This document shows positions 18,223-31,932 of a stretch of DNA of 64,000 bases, in pieces. Numbering within the stretch: position 1 is the first letter of the stretch; every line of letters starts with the position of its first letter. This stretch comes from Streptococcus hillyeri (GTDB lineage: Bacteria > Bacillota > Bacilli > Lactobacillales > Streptococcaceae). The DNA lies in contig NZ_RCVM01000003.1 of the NCBI RefSeq assembly GCF_003686955.1, positions 62,001 to 126,000 of the forward strand. The letters run 5' to 3'. The notes under the pieces are model-generated. The model saw only the letters and a program-made list of their open reading frames with translations, was not told where the DNA came from and searched no databases. The position numbers were made by a program, and so were the translations under genes.

Positions 18223-18231
18223 ATTATAACA
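18223..18231 (-). promoter_or_regulatory. extended -10 promoter of the GTPase unit
   Basis: Minus strand TGT-TATAAT with no convincing -35 box. Gives a leader of about 50 nt to the small membrane protein gene. Confidence 0.5.
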
Positions 18232-18272
18232 CGAAACAACACAAAAAACCACAACCTTTCGATCGCAGTCTC

Positions 18273-19036
18273 TTACAAGTCAACTTCTGTTCCTTCGAGA
18301 AAGATTACAGTAATCTGCCCACTCTCTGAGATAGTGATGTTATCAAAGACTTGGCACATAATGTTACTATCGAAATAGTCTAGGTCAAGAACTTGTTTCA
18401 TAAACTTGCCATAATACTTATGCGGAAGATTGTCACCCTTGTTTAGCTTTTCTAACTTATCAAGAACATCAGTTTTATGGTCTTTGAGTATGCTGACGTT
18501 TTTCATAAAAGCCTTCTCTAACATTTCCTCATCAATATGGTTATTCTGACAGCCAATCTGTCCTTTGACTCTATAACGATTGTTACACTGCCATACTTTA
18601 CGTTTACCTCGACTGGTGGTCTAGTTCTTTCTACCAAAGGCCGAACCACATTCTGCACAGAACACTTTTGTGGTGAATGGAGTATTGTCATTTTGCACGA
18701 TGTAAAATTTCAGTAGATGTTCTTCACGAAAGGCTTTCCTCCTGTCCAATTCCAACTGTACTAATTCCCATGTGTCTTTGTCAATAATAGCTTCATGGCT
18801 ATTTTCTACATAGTATTGGTTGACTTGACCATCATTTTGAACTCGTTTCTTAGTCAAAAAATCAACTGTAAAGGTCTTCTGCAATAAAGCATCGCCTTTG
18901 TACTTTTTTTGAGAATCCTACTTGGATACCAGTTGGCCTTTCCTGACCAGCCCTTGATACCTTTGGTGTTGAGTTCCTTGGCAATGTTTTCTGCACTGTA
19001 ACCTTTTAAGAAAGAAACAAAAAAGTAATTTTTGAT
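18273..19036 (-). pseudogene. large serine recombinase remnant
   Basis: Minus-strand fragments read FLKGYSAENIAKELN, GIKGWSGKANWYPSRIL, then after a frameshift near 18910 KYKGDALLQKTFTVDFL and KRVQNDGQV, the zinc-ribbon CAECGSAFGRKN, a TAG stop (18630s) where tryptophan is usual, and an in-frame C-terminal part to EGTEVDL. These are the recombinase and zinc-ribbon domains of Tn916/ICE-type large serine recombinases. The N-terminal catalytic serine domain is absent; its edge coincides with a BOX-like end at 19009-19050. Inactive. It explains how the islet entered at the rlmCD 3' end. Confidence 0.85.
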
Positions 19037-19215
19037 GTTTGTTAAGTATTAATACATCACTATTTATCCAGATAAAAAATTTTTAGTAAACAGATTGTTA
19101 GGGGGACATATATTCCCACTAACCTCATGTATCTGAAAACAAATCATCCCATCATCATGCTATTAAACCAACTCACTCAACTTAAACACTCACTCTGATA
19201 CTTACTCTATACGAT

Positions 19216-19241
19216 AAAAAAAGCCTTACTATCAAGGCTTT
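19216..19241. terminator. terminator after rlmCD
   Basis: AAAAAGCCTT / AAGGCTTTTT with a 6-nt loop, 27 bp beyond the rlmCD stop; symmetrical, so active in both directions. Confidence 0.85.
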
Positions 19242-19267
19242 TTACTATTCCTTTCGTTAAAAGGTTT

Positions 19268-20695
<1,428 letters not shown>

Positions 20696-20700
20696 TCATA

Positions 20701-22158
20701 TTATCTAAATCCCATCTGGGCTAATAGTTCTTTATAGTTCTCTCGGTCAATATCAAGTCCTAGACCACCATACATGTCATAGGTGTCCACCCAGTCCCCT
20801 TGTTTTGGAACGGTTAAGCGCTCAATGCCAGACTGTCCACTGGTTAAAACGCCTAATCCTTCTGCCAAAAGCACAGGATAAGAAACATTGGTAGAGGTCA
20901 GGGCATAAATTTTTCCAAGCGCTGCTGAACCTGTAAAGAGTTTTGCAGGATTTTTGACTTGAGAGAAAATAGCTGATAAGACTTGTTGCTGACGTTTGAC
21001 ACGACCAAAGTCAGCTGTATCGTCTCCACGGAAACGGGCATAGTTCAACAGGGTTTTACCGTCCATCTTTTGTTTACCGACTGAGATGGTCTGGTACATC
21101 GCTCCGCCTTGTGCATAACCTAAATCATCAGGAACTTCTACCTCTGTTACCATTTCACCACCAACAGTTTCAAATGTGGCATCGATGTCAACTCCCTCAG
21201 GGAAAAGGGTATCAATGGCAATGGCAAAGGTTTCAAAGTCAATCATGACATAATATTTGATATCAATGTCAAAATTATGTTTGAGAGCCTGACGGACAAA
21301 CTCTGCCCCTTGGTCACCATCTTGTTCACCAAGGTTAAATGAGGAGTTTAATTTTAGGTCGGTCGAATAGTCATCAGAACTGTATCCTGGAATATTGACC
21401 AGTGTATCACGCATAAAGCTTGCTAGTTTGATTTTACCATCACTGCCACCAATATTCATGACCATAATCGTATCTGTTCGAGCATCTGTTGCATTTTGCG
21501 TCACGCGCTTATCACTACCTAAAATCAGGATATTGGTCCCATCTAAGGCATCCTCACCATTAAACACTTCTGTTTGTGCTGGTTGGTAATGATTTTTACC
21601 AGAGGTTACATCAGACACTCCCTTGAAGAACATGATAACCATGCCAATCAAAATCAGTAAGATAATAATGCCTAGCCATTGGAAAAAGCGTTTAATGCTA
21701 AAACGGCGTTTTTTCTTAACAGGCTTCTCAGGTTTTACCCTGACTGGCTTTTCTTTCAGAGGACGCTGCACTTTATCTTGTGGGCGTGGACGGCTAGAGG
21801 TTCTAACCTTTTCTTGTCTTGGATAAGCAGGCAAGCCTTTCGCGCGTTCTATTTGTTCTTCTGTGCCAAAAGCTGACGCTTCACGACTTGGATAAGGCGG
21901 TAACTCCCTTGACTGACGTCGTGATTGGCGTGAATAGCTTTTTCGTTCGTCCGCTCTAGGATAGACAGGCAAACCATTGATAGGATTTTGAGCTGACCTA
22001 ACTGGCTGAGAAGAGACAGGTACTTCTCCAGCTAACTTAGCATTAAGGTGGTCTAGCTCTGCTTTTTCCTTAGGATTTAAAAAATGAATGTTTTTTGATA
22101 AATAATCGTAACGTAGGGCTTCGTGGTGCGTCAAAACCTCTAAACGGCGATCTGCCAT
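20701..22158 (-). CDS. psr: LytR-CpsA-Psr family wall-polymer ligase
   Basis: 485 residues. Cytoplasmic N-terminal region of about 150 residues, basic KPVKKKRRFSIKRFF, one transmembrane helix (about 157-178) and an extracellular LCP domain with SDKR, DARTDTIMV, SFMRDTLVNIPGY and LNYARFRGDD motifs. LCP enzymes move undecaprenyl-linked polymers onto peptidoglycan. The cytoplasmic region has three LPxYP(R/S) motifs at residues 63, 86 and 109, exactly 23 residues apart. It is the last gene of the aroA-aroK-pheA-psr operon, the order seen in other streptococci. Confidence 0.92.
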   Translation of the reverse strand: MADRRLEVLTHHEALRYDYLSKNIHFLNPKEKAELDHLNAKLAGEVPVSSQPVRSAQNPINGLPVYPRADERKSYSRQSRRQSRELPPYPSREASAFGTEEQIERAKGLPAYPRQEKVRTSSRPRPQDKVQRPLKEKPVRVKPEKPVKKKRRFSIKRFFQWLGIIILLILIGMVIMFFKGVSDVTSGKNHYQPAQTEVFNGEDALDGTNILILGSDKRVTQNATDARTDTIMVMNIGGSDGKIKLASFMRDTLVNIPGYSSDDYSTDLKLNSSFNLGEQDGDQGAEFVRQALKHNFDIDIKYYVMIDFETFAIAIDTLFPEGVDIDATFETVGGEMVTEVEVPDDLGYAQGGAMYQTISVGKQKMDGKTLLNYARFRGDDTADFGRVKRQQQVLSAIFSQVKNPAKLFTGSAALGKIYALTSTNVSYPVLLAEGLGVLTSGQSGIERLTVPKQGDWVDTYDMYGGLGLDIDRENYKELLAQMGFR

Positions 22159-22167
22159 AGTTTCTCC

Positions 22168-22994
22168 TTAATGATCTGTCATAATGTAAACAGTGTAATC
22201 TCCTAAAATTTTAAACGTAATTCCCAAGCTTGTCAACTCAGAAAGGGCATACTGAACCAATTCTTTTTCGTGATGAGCAATATCAATGATGAAAAAGTAC
22301 TCGCCTAACATGGTTTTTAAGGGGCGACTCTCAATTTTCGTCAAATCAATGCCTCTCCAAGCAAAGACAGATAGAGCTTTATATAGTGCTCCTGGAAGGT
22401 TATCAGGTAAGGTGAGGGCTAGGGAAAGTTTTTCCGATATTTGTGGCAAAGCAAGCTGATTCCTTTTTTCTCCCAAAATCCAAAACCGTGTGAAATTTTC
22501 TTCAATTTCCTGAATATCTTTTGCAATAACCGTCAGGCCATATTGCTCAGCTGCTGCTTGAGGGGCAATAGCCGCATAGGGCTTATCTGGATTTTCTGCT
22601 ACAAATCGTGCGGCATAGGCAGTAGAAGCCGTTGCTTCTAAAGAGGCGTTAGGATAATGCTGGGTAATATAAGATTTCCCTTGTGCAATCGCCTGTGGGT
22701 GTGAGTAAATTTTTTCTGGATTTGTTGTCGCAACAGACATGAGTTGTTGCTTGATGGGCTGAATGATTTCAGACACAGCAAGTAAATTCCCTTGATGGAA
22801 AAGATAGTCCGTCGTTTCATGGACTGATCCCTCGATTGAATTTTCCACGGGGACAATAGCAAAGCTGACCTTCTTGTCTTGGTAGGCTTTTAGCACTTCT
22901 GTGATGGTTTCAAACGGCACTAGGTCAGCCTGAGGAAAGGCGCTGAGAGCTACATTGTGGGTAAAGGATCCTGACGGTCCTAAGTAAGCAATCT

Positions 22995-22998
<4 letters not shown>
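22168..22998 (-). CDS. pheA: prephenate dehydratase
   Basis: 276 residues. Converts prephenate to phenylpyruvate. Catalytic domain begins IAYLGPSGSFTH and contains VPVENSIEGSVHET and TRFWILG; the C-terminal ACT domain contains GALYKALSVFAWRGIDLTKIESRP, the phenylalanine-binding region for feedback control. No chorismate mutase domain is fused. The start overlaps aroK by 4 bp. With tyrA it supplies both branches from prephenate. Confidence 0.95.
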
Positions 22999-24822
<1,824 letters not shown>

Positions 24823-24864
24823 CTATGTAAAAATCTTGAATCGACTGCAGCAGTTTACCCAACC

Positions 24865-25203
24865 TTACTCTGACAATTCCTGTAACGGTTTAAAAATGAT
24901 ACGCTCCAAGTCACCAACATAAACGCCTAACGCTTGTTGGCTAGTGAAATAAGCTTTAAGAATGCTATTGTTTTCAATCTTATCACCAAGCGCTGACATT
25001 TCTGCTTGATCCTCTGAAGTTGGCATTTGTCCAGATTGGACTAGGATCTGAATTTTATTTTGTGCAACCAAAAATTCTTCCCAGATAGCTTTAGCTGACA
25101 CATCAGCTTCAACCGCTTCTCTAGCTGCTTTCACTGCTTGATATTCGGGAAGCGCACGAATGGCACGCTCCAAATTATTTGCTAAATCATAAATGTTTTC
25201 CAT
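24865..25203 (-). CDS. YlbF/YmcA family protein
   Basis: 112 residues, almost wholly alpha-helical, starting MENIYDLANNLERAIR. It belongs to the YlbF/YmcA group; in Bacillus the YlbF-YmcA-YaaT complex affects RNA processing and development through RNase Y. It lies 12 bp after tyrA at the end of the first aro operon. Length matches streptococcal homologues annotated as UPF0342. The role here is unproven. Confidence 0.85.
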   Translation of the reverse strand: MENIYDLANNLERAIRALPEYQAVKAAREAVEADVSAKAIWEEFLVAQNKIQILVQSGQMPTSEDQAEMSALGDKIENNSILKAYFTSQQALGVYVGDLERIIFKPLQELSE

Positions 25204-25215
25204 TGTTGTATCCTC

Positions 25216-26319
25216 CTACTTGATTGTAATGTTATATGCTGTATGTTCTCTAATCACCTGTTCAGCATGAGCTAAGTCCTTAGCATTTTTAAAAGAAATC
25301 TGCAAAATACCATGAATATCTTCACGATTTTCTTCGTTAATTCTGATATTAACCAAAGATGTTCCTCGAAGTAATTCCAAAATTCGTAGAATCACATCTT
25401 CTTCATCGGGAACATCAACAAAAAGGTCATAAAAGCTATCTACGCCACCTTTTTTATGAATCTCCATTTCTTTTCGAGTCACTCGACCATGTTCAAAAAA
25501 TTCCCAGATGCCATTTTCATCTTTTTGAGAAATTAGCTGCGCCACCTTATCTAATCGACCTTTGAAGTCTTCAATTCGATCTAAAACAGCTCTGCTATTT
25601 GTCAATAAAATAGAGGTCCACATGCCAGGCTCTGACTCTGCGATACGGGTCATGTCACGAAAACCACCTGCTGCAAAGTGATTGGTATGCTGATGATTCT
25701 CCGCATAGGCTCCAGCCTGTTCCATAAGGCTAGAGGCTAAAATATGAGGAAAATGTGATACCTGACTGGTCACTAAGTCATGTTCTGCCGCGTCAATCTC
25801 AACATAGCGTGCCTTCGTCCCAACCAGTAAATCTTTTAACTCTGAAATGGTTGTCTCTTTAGTCAAAGTAGAAGGCGTAAAAATGTAATAGGCATTTTCA
25901 AATAAGGTGACATCTGCAGCAATAGCTCCAGATTTATGACTACCAGCCATAGGATGAGAACCGACGAACTGAACCTTGTCACCAGACAAATAGGCTTCCG
26001 CTGCTGACACGATTTCAACCTTAGTAGAGCCAGCATCAGTGATAATCACATTAGGTTTCAAATCCATACTAGCCAATTCTTTAATAAAATCAATGGTCTG
26101 TTTAATAGGAACTGCCAGTATGATAACATCCGCTAAGGGGGCAAAAGAAGCAAAATCTCCTGTGACCCTATCTGCAATCCCACGCTCCAAGGCAATTTCT
26201 CGAGACTTTTCAGAGCGATTATAGCCCAAAATCTCATAATCGGGGTGGGCACGTTTTATCGCCAAGGCAATCGAGCCACCAATTAAGCCAAGCCCTGCAA
26301 TATAAATGGTTTTCTTCAT
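25216..26319 (-). CDS. tyrA: prephenate dehydrogenase
   Basis: 367 residues. Oxidises prephenate to 4-hydroxyphenylpyruvate for tyrosine. N-terminal Rossmann motif GLGLIGGSIALAIK, catalytic-region SHPMAGSHKSG and HDLVTSQVSHFPH, and a C-terminal ACT domain (about 295-367, ISFKNAKDLAHAEQVI) for likely feedback by tyrosine. It is preceded by aroC (67 bp gap) and followed by the ylbF-type gene. Confidence 0.95.
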   Translation of the reverse strand: MKKTIYIAGLGLIGGSIALAIKRAHPDYEILGYNRSEKSREIALERGIADRVTGDFASFAPLADVIILAVPIKQTIDFIKELASMDLKPNVIITDAGSTKVEIVSAAEAYLSGDKVQFVGSHPMAGSHKSGAIAADVTLFENAYYIFTPSTLTKETTISELKDLLVGTKARYVEIDAAEHDLVTSQVSHFPHILASSLMEQAGAYAENHQHTNHFAAGGFRDMTRIAESEPGMWTSILLTNSRAVLDRIEDFKGRLDKVAQLISQKDENGIWEFFEHGRVTRKEMEIHKKGGVDSFYDLFVDVPDEEDVILRILELLRGTSLVNIRINEENREDIHGILQISFKNAKDLAHAEQVIREHTAYNITIK

Positions 26320-26386
26320 CCTTACACCTAAAACCTTCTCTTTTTACTTTATAGAAAACTGTCATCTTTTTCGTATCTAAACCGTT

Positions 26387-27553
26387 TTAGAAATGCTTCA
26401 CATACTCTCTATGTCTAGTAACAGCTTCTTTTAATTCTTCTAGATTGTCTGATGAAAATTTCTCTAAGATTTCCTGAGCAATGACTGTAGCAACGACACT
26501 TTCCATAACCACACCCGCTGCTGGAAGAGCTGTTGGGTCAGAGCGTTCCACCGTTGCTTTGTAAGGCTCATGCGTTTCAATATCAACTGACATGAGTGGC
26601 TTATAGAGCGTTGGGATAGGCTTCATCACACCACGGATAATCAGCGGTTGTCCATTGGTCATGCCACCCTCAAAACCACCGAGGTTGTTGGTTCTTCGGG
26701 TATAGCCTTCTGCTTCACTCCACATGATTTCATCCATGACTTCAGAACCTTTACGGTAACCTGCTTGGAAACCAACTCCAAATTCAACACCTTTAAAGGC
26801 ACTAATCGAAACAACCGCCTGTGCTAACTTAGCATCCAGCTTGGTATCCCACTGCACATAGGAACCTAGACCAACTGGTACACCACCAACGATGGTTTCC
26901 ACAACGCCACCAATCGTGTCACCTTCTTTTTTAATCTGATCAATGTAATCCTTGATTTCTTGCTCACGCGCTTGATTGACAACAGAAATTTCCGATTGCG
27001 CCGCCAAGGTCTTAATTTCTTGAACTGTCAGACCTTCTGGGACATCAATTTCTTTACCACCAAACACGACAACATGATTGGCAATCTCGATGTCAAGCTC
27101 TGCCAAAATGCGCTTAGCAACGGCACCAATTGCCACTCGCATGGTGGTTTCACGGGCAGATGAACGCTCTAGAGAATTTCTCAAATCATCAAAGCGATAC
27201 TTCATCCCCCCAACAAGGTCTGCATGACCCGGACGTGGGTGGGTAATTTTTCGCTTCGTTTTCAGACGGTCTTCAATGTCTTCTACTGCCATAATATCCA
27301 GCCATTTTTGATGGTCTTTATTGATGACATGAAGCGTTATTGGGGCTCCAGTGGTCTTACCATGACGGACACCTGAAGTAATGTCAACCACATCACTTTC
27401 AATTTTCATGCGACCGCCACGACCATAGCCGCCCTGACGACGTTTCAGATCACCGTTAATATCCTCTGCGGTAAGGGATAATCCTGCCGGTACCCCCTCG
27501 ATAATGGCTGTCAATCGTGGTCCATGGGACTCACCTGCTGTTAAATATCTCAT
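26387..27553 (-). CDS. aroC: chorismate synthase
   Basis: 388 residues. Forms chorismate from EPSP using reduced FMN. Signatures [19 protein letters not shown] at the N-terminus, [33 protein letters not shown] and [15 protein letters not shown] are all present. It is immediately downstream (1 bp) of aroB. Intact. Confidence 0.97.
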   Translation of the reverse strand: MRYLTAGESHGPRLTAIIEGVPAGLSLTAEDINGDLKRRQGGYGRGGRMKIESDVVDITSGVRHGKTTGAPITLHVINKDHQKWLDIMAVEDIEDRLKTKRKITHPRPGHADLVGGMKYRFDDLRNSLERSSARETTMRVAIGAVAKRILAELDIEIANHVVVFGGKEIDVPEGLTVQEIKTLAAQSEISVVNQAREQEIKDYIDQIKKEGDTIGGVVETIVGGVPVGLGSYVQWDTKLDAKLAQAVVSISAFKGVEFGVGFQAGYRKGSEVMDEIMWSEAEGYTRRTNNLGGFEGGMTNGQPLIIRGVMKPIPTLYKPLMSVDIETHEPYKATVERSDPTALPAAGVVMESVVATVIAQEILEKFSSDNLEELKEAVTRHREYVKHF

Positions 27554-27554
27554 C

Positions 27555-28622
27555 TTATTTCTCCAAGTAAGCTTTCATTTCTTCTAGACTGATTTGGTTA
27601 ATGGCTGCGCTTCCTAATTTTGGAACAATAACAGTCTTAATCGAGCCACCACTAGCCTTTTTATCATGCGTCAAAGCTGCGTACAATTCATCTGTCTTCC
27701 AAGGCTCGTAATCCGTTGGTAACCCAAATTTAGCACACATCGCACTAATGGCATCCGTGATACCAGCGGGCATGAGTCCTTTTTTCTCAGCCACATGAGA
27801 TATTTGAACCATACCAATCGCAACAGCCTCACCGTGCATAACCTTACCATAGCCCGCAGTTTGTTCAATAGCATGCCCAATCGTATGACCAAAGTTCAAA
27901 TACATGCGGACACCGCCCTCAAACTCATCCTCAACCACTATCTTACGTTTAACCTGGCAAGAATGGTAAATAATCGCCTCGGCATTTTCCAAAATAGCAG
28001 CAACGCTCCCATCTAAAGAATCAAGCAAGTCCCACAAAGCAACATCATCAATGAGACCGTACTTAATCACCTCACCCATTCCCTCAATCAATTCACGCTG
28101 ACCAAGTGTCTGAAGAACATCAGGATCAATTAAAACCCCCTTAGGTTGATTAAAGGTACCAACGCTATTTTTAGCCTTAGGCGTGTTAACACCCGTTTTG
28201 CCACCAATAGAAGAATCCACTTGAGCAGTCAGACTTGTTGGTATCTGTAAAAACGGAATCCCACGCATGTAGGTTGAAGCAACAAAACCAGCTAAATCAC
28301 CGACAACACCACCACCAAGAGCAACAATCCCGTCACCCCTAGTCAAACCATTTTCAAGCAAGAAATCGTAGGCATTATTAACTGTTGTAAGATTTTTGGA
28401 AGCCTCTCCTTCTAAAAACTCAAAAACAAAGACCTCAAAACCGGCAGTTTCAAGACTTTGTTGAACCGTCTCTGCATAGAGAGAGGCAACATGATTATCT
28501 GTTATAATCGCAATCTTCTGACAATTCCAAATGGAACGAGCCCAGTCTCCTACACTTGTAAGAGACCCTCGTTCAATCATGATATCATAGGGATTTGTCG
28601 CTAAATCAACATGTAATTTCAT
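27555..28622 (-). CDS. aroB: 3-dehydroquinate synthase
   Basis: 355 residues from the ATG at 28622 with GAGG 10 nt upstream; an in-frame GTG three codons earlier lies inside the site. Converts DAHP to 3-dehydroquinate with NAD and a metal. Motifs [33 protein letters not shown], and the metal-binding histidines in [12 protein letters not shown] and HGEAVAIGM. Placed between the NUDIX gene and aroC. Confidence 0.96.
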   Translation of the reverse strand: MKLHVDLATNPYDIMIERGSLTSVGDWARSIWNCQKIAIITDNHVASLYAETVQQSLETAGFEVFVFEFLEGEASKNLTTVNNAYDFLLENGLTRGDGIVALGGGVVGDLAGFVASTYMRGIPFLQIPTSLTAQVDSSIGGKTGVNTPKAKNSVGTFNQPKGVLIDPDVLQTLGQRELIEGMGEVIKYGLIDDVALWDLLDSLDGSVAAILENAEAIIYHSCQVKRKIVVEDEFEGGVRMYLNFGHTIGHAIEQTAGYGKVMHGEAVAIGMVQISHVAEKKGLMPAGITDAISAMCAKFGLPTDYEPWKTDELYAALTHDKKASGGSIKTVIVPKLGSAAINQISLEEMKAYLEK

Positions 28623-28627
28623 TGCTA

Positions 28628-29128
28628 TCACTTCCTCACTTGATGTAAATAAGTTAGGGCTTCTTGTAAAATTATCCTATCACGCTGGCGTAAGAGGCTC
28701 TGTTGTTCTGTATGAGGTTGTTGAACAGAAAAACGTTTGACAAGTTCTTCTAACGTTAAGGTTTCTAAATATACCTTGTCTGATGTTTCATTTTCATCGA
28801 AATGCTGCGCCAGCTTTTTCTCCGAAACCATCGCAACGAACCCATGATGAATTTGGAGGAGCTGTTCATCTTTTCGGTAATCGTCAATCTGGCACAGTTG
28901 ACTTAGCCACGTACACTGATAACCTGTTTCTTCCAAAATCTCACGCCGACAAGCCTGTTCAAAGGTTTCTCCGTCTTCTAGTCCACCCCCTGGTAAAACT
29001 GAGAAATCATATTTGCCATAAGTCATGACAAGAACTTTCTCATCAGGAGTTAAAACAAGGACACGTACTGCCTGACGTTGACGTGCAACCTGAAAATCAC
29101 TGTCGCCAATCTGATAGGTTTTTATCAT
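28628..29128 (-). CDS. NUDIX hydrolase inside the aro operon
   Basis: 166 residues from the ATG at 29128, which overlaps the aroE stop by 4 bp. The Nudix box is [18 protein letters not shown] followed by LEETGY, fitting GX5EX7REUXEEXGU. Nudix enzymes cleave nucleoside diphosphate derivatives; the substrate here is unknown. It sits between aroE and aroB, where streptococcal aro operons usually have no such gene to my knowledge. No separate promoter or ribosome site is evident, so it relies on coupling with aroE. Confidence 0.88.
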   Translation of the reverse strand: MIKTYQIGDSDFQVARQRQAVRVLVLTPDEKVLVMTYGKYDFSVLPGGGLEDGETFEQACRREILEETGYQCTWLSQLCQIDDYRKDEQLLQIHHGFVAMVSEKKLAQHFDENETSDKVYLETLTLEELVKRFSVQQPHTEQQSLLRQRDRIILQEALTYLHQVRK

Positions 29129-29988
29129 TGATATTTTTCTTTTAACGCCTGCCAAATCTCATCAGTCGGCATCGGCTCACCTGTCCATTCTTCAAAGGCT
29201 GCAGCAGCTTGAAACAGAAGCATTCCTAACCCATTAATAGCCTTAAGCCCACGGCTACGTGCCAGTTTTAAAAATGGGGTTTCAAAGGGTTGGTAAATCA
29301 CATCTGCTACTATAAGACCTTCTGGAAATTGAAAATCATCACGAATAATCATTGATTGACCATCCATGCCCACGCTAGTCGCATTAACAAACAACTGACT
29401 TTCAGCCACTTTTTCCTCAATCAAGTCAAGATTTTCAATCGGATAAACGTCAATTGCCACACCTGTTTTTTGGGACAAAGCTTGCGCTTTTACCTGTGTT
29501 TCCTCTAAGAAGGCTGTTTGGTTAAATATCGTAATATGACTAGCACCATTGAGCGCAGCTTGAGCAATAATAGCCGTTGCCGCACCACCACCACCCAAAA
29601 TGGTTAGGTGTTTATTAGCAATGTTAAAGTCTAAAAGTGTCTCTAGAGATTGAAAAAAACCGATACCATCCGTATTGTGACCAATCAATTTGCCATCACG
29701 ATGAATGACCGTATTCACCGCACCGATAAGCTGGGCTGAATCCGTTAAGTCATCCATATAGGGCAAGACAGCCTGTTTATAAGGCATAGAAATATTCACG
29801 CCCCACATGTCATAGCGCTTCACATTTTTGAGGGTTTCTTCAAGATCTGTTTCTGGAATATCCCATGCCACATAAACACCATTGATATTCGCCTTTTGAA
29901 AGGCATAGTTGTGAATAAAAGGAGAAATCGAATGTTTAATTGGTCTTGCGACCACCGCAGCTAGTCGTGTGTGTCCATCAATCTGCAT
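29125..29988 (-). CDS. aroE: shikimate dehydrogenase
   Basis: 287 residues. Reduces 3-dehydroshikimate with NADPH. Substrate motif [13 protein letters not shown], catalytic lysine in [15 protein letters not shown], and glycine-rich GGGGAATAI. Overlaps aroD by 11 bp and the NUDIX gene by 4 bp. Complete. Confidence 0.96.
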   Translation of the reverse strand: MQIDGHTRLAAVVARPIKHSISPFIHNYAFQKANINGVYVAWDIPETDLEETLKNVKRYDMWGVNISMPYKQAVLPYMDDLTDSAQLIGAVNTVIHRDGKLIGHNTDGIGFFQSLETLLDFNIANKHLTILGGGGAATAIIAQAALNGASHITIFNQTAFLEETQVKAQALSQKTGVAIDVYPIENLDLIEEKVAESQLFVNATSVGMDGQSMIIRDDFQFPEGLIVADVIYQPFETPFLKLARSRGLKAINGLGMLLFQAAAAFEEWTGEPMPTDEIWQALKEKYQ

Positions 29989-30655
29989 CTAACACCTCCA
30001 AAAACTTGGTTAATTGATGAAGAGGGATTTGCCCTGGAGCACTTTCCTCATCAAGACTAGCGTAGGACCAGCATGATCCCATCAATTCACCAGCAACACG
30101 GGTAATACGCCCTAGTTTTCCCATTGCCATGACCGCATACTCCTGCTCAGGATTAAGGGTCTTAAAGCCTCTGGTAAAATTCATCAAATCAAGTACGTCT
30201 TGATTGGTTTTAGGCATGACCGCAATTTTCACCACACGTGGCGAAAGGGCTGTCATTTCAGAGAAGGCTTCCATAATATTACCAGGGGTCTCTTCAAAAT
30301 TATGATAAGACAGGACTAAATTTGAAAACTCAAGCATCTCATGAAACACATCCATATGTGAAAAATACTCATAATCAATATAGTCCGGCTGATAAATCGC
30401 GTTAACTTCCTTAATAAGACTGACATATTCGCTGTCTTCTAACGCAATGTTGCCCCCTTCACGGTTCGTCCTTAGCGTAAAAAGTACCTCTCGCCCTACA
30501 AATTTTTCAAAAATAGCAGGTGCAACAGTCAAAATCTCCTCTTTTGGTAAATAATCAGCACGCCATTCGATGATATCTGCTAAGTCATACTTAGCCACAT
30601 CAAGCATCTGTGCCTCTTCCAAACTCCTAGGCATTACTGGAACGACAATTTTCAT
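29978..30655 (-). CDS. aroD: type I 3-dehydroquinate dehydratase
   Basis: 225 residues. Dehydrates 3-dehydroquinate through a Schiff-base lysine (VVKIAVMPK). EWRADYL and [10 protein letters not shown] are the type I signatures, and SYHNFEETP holds the catalytic histidine. It overlaps the upstream methyltransferase by 4 bp, so its translation may be affected by the frameshift in that gene unless a separate start of transcription exists. Confidence 0.95.
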   Translation of the reverse strand: MKIVVPVMPRSLEEAQMLDVAKYDLADIIEWRADYLPKEEILTVAPAIFEKFVGREVLFTLRTNREGGNIALEDSEYVSLIKEVNAIYQPDYIDYEYFSHMDVFHEMLEFSNLVLSYHNFEETPGNIMEAFSEMTALSPRVVKIAVMPKTNQDVLDLMNFTRGFKTLNPEQEYAVMAMGKLGRITRVAGELMGSCWSYASLDEESAPGQIPLHQLTKFLEVLDAD

Positions 30656-31819
30656 TGGTTTACCCTTATCGTAAATACTTTCAAGTAATTACTGCTTTCA
30701 TCATTTTTGTTGACGGTAAAATCACTCGGCAACTGTTTTAAATCTATAAAGTGGTGCTTGGTTTTTCCAAGTCCTTTTTGAATTTGTTTTTTAAATTGCT
30801 GCGCTGTCATATTTGAAGCATTGGTGGAAGCGATGATGGTTCCTTTGGGACTTAAAATGTCCAACGCCTGCGCAATCAATTTGTGATAATCCTTCAAAAC
30901 TGAGAACGTTTGTTTTTTATTTCGAGCAAAACTTGGTGGATCGATGACAATCACATCAAATGTCAAATCATGACGTTTGGCATATTTAAAATACTCAAAA
31001 ACATCCATGACCACAAACTGATGGTTGTTAACATCAAAGCCATTGGCGTCAAAATGCGCTTTAGAAAGGTCGCGAGAACGTTTCGCCAAGTCAACCGATG
31101 TCGTTGCTAACGCTCCGCCCATAGCTGCTGCCACGGAAAAAGCTGCGGTGTAGGAAAACATATTAAGAACTGTTTTGCCTAGCGCCAACCCATCAACTAA
31201 ACTTCCTCTGACCTCATGTTGGTCTAAGAAAATTCCTGTCATTAGACCATCGTTTAAAAAGACTGAGTAGCGCACGCCATTTTCCAAAACCTCAAAAACC
31301 TCAGGTGCTTCATCACCGTAAAGATGAGAACTTTCAGGCAAGTCGCCTTTAAACCGTACCTTTTCGTAGGCACCAACAAGCTCTGGAAAAACCTTCTGAA
31401 AGGCTGATATAATGAGCTCTTTCTGGCTATAAATAAATATAGGTATTATACCAAGAAAACAGCGCATAATCTCCGTAACGATCAATGGTTACACCACCAA
31501 GATTATCCCCATCTTGATTAAAGAGACGGTAGGCAGTGGTCAAGTCGCTATGTTCAAAACGATGACGCTTTTTCTTAGCCTTTTCAAATAATCCTATCAA
31601 ATAGTCTTCCGTCAAGTCCATCGCACTACGAGACAAGACCCAACCAATCCCTTTATTTTGCGGCGACAGGTAAGCTGTCCCTAGAAAGGCACCTTTTTGA
31701 TTGACCAAAGAAACCAATCCGTCAGTAAATTCTTGATTGGGAAAATCTCTCCCATCAATGAGCTGAACACCTGACTTCACACGTTTCTCAGCCAAATCTC
31801 CCATAACAAGTTTAATCAT
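30652..31819 (-). pseudogene. class I SAM-dependent rRNA methyltransferase (RlmI-like), frameshifted
   Basis: N-terminal part (31819 to about 31428; IKLVMGDLAEKRVKSG, PUA-like, ending ALFSWYNTYIY) and C-terminal part (SQKELIISAFQK to the end, with MFSYTAAFSVAAAMGGA and VIDPPSFARNKK) are in different frames. The break is a tandem ATTTATTTAT near 31430-31440; removing one TTAT restores WYNTYIYSQKEL. So a single 4-bp slippage event disrupts an otherwise intact RlmI/YccW-type m5C methyltransferase. It heads the aroD operon. Its ATG lies 6 nt after an extended -10 (31826-31831), suggesting a leaderless mRNA. Confidence 0.85.
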
Positions 31820-31825
31820 AGGAGT

Positions 31826-31897
31826 ATTATAGCAAATTTTCAGACAGTTAGCCACAGTAGGTTTAGATTACTCCTGATTTTTGTTTTATGCTATAAT
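31826..31897. promoter_or_regulatory. back-to-back extended -10 promoters
   Basis: Minus-strand TGC-TATAAT at 31826-31831 serves the methyltransferase-aro operon; plus-strand TGC-TATAAT at 31892-31897 serves the LtaS-like gene. Both lack clear -35 boxes. Only about 60 bp separate the -10 hexamers. Confidence 0.6.
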
Positions 31898-31932
31898 AAA
31901 CTCATATGATTTCTAAGAATGAGGAAAATACT

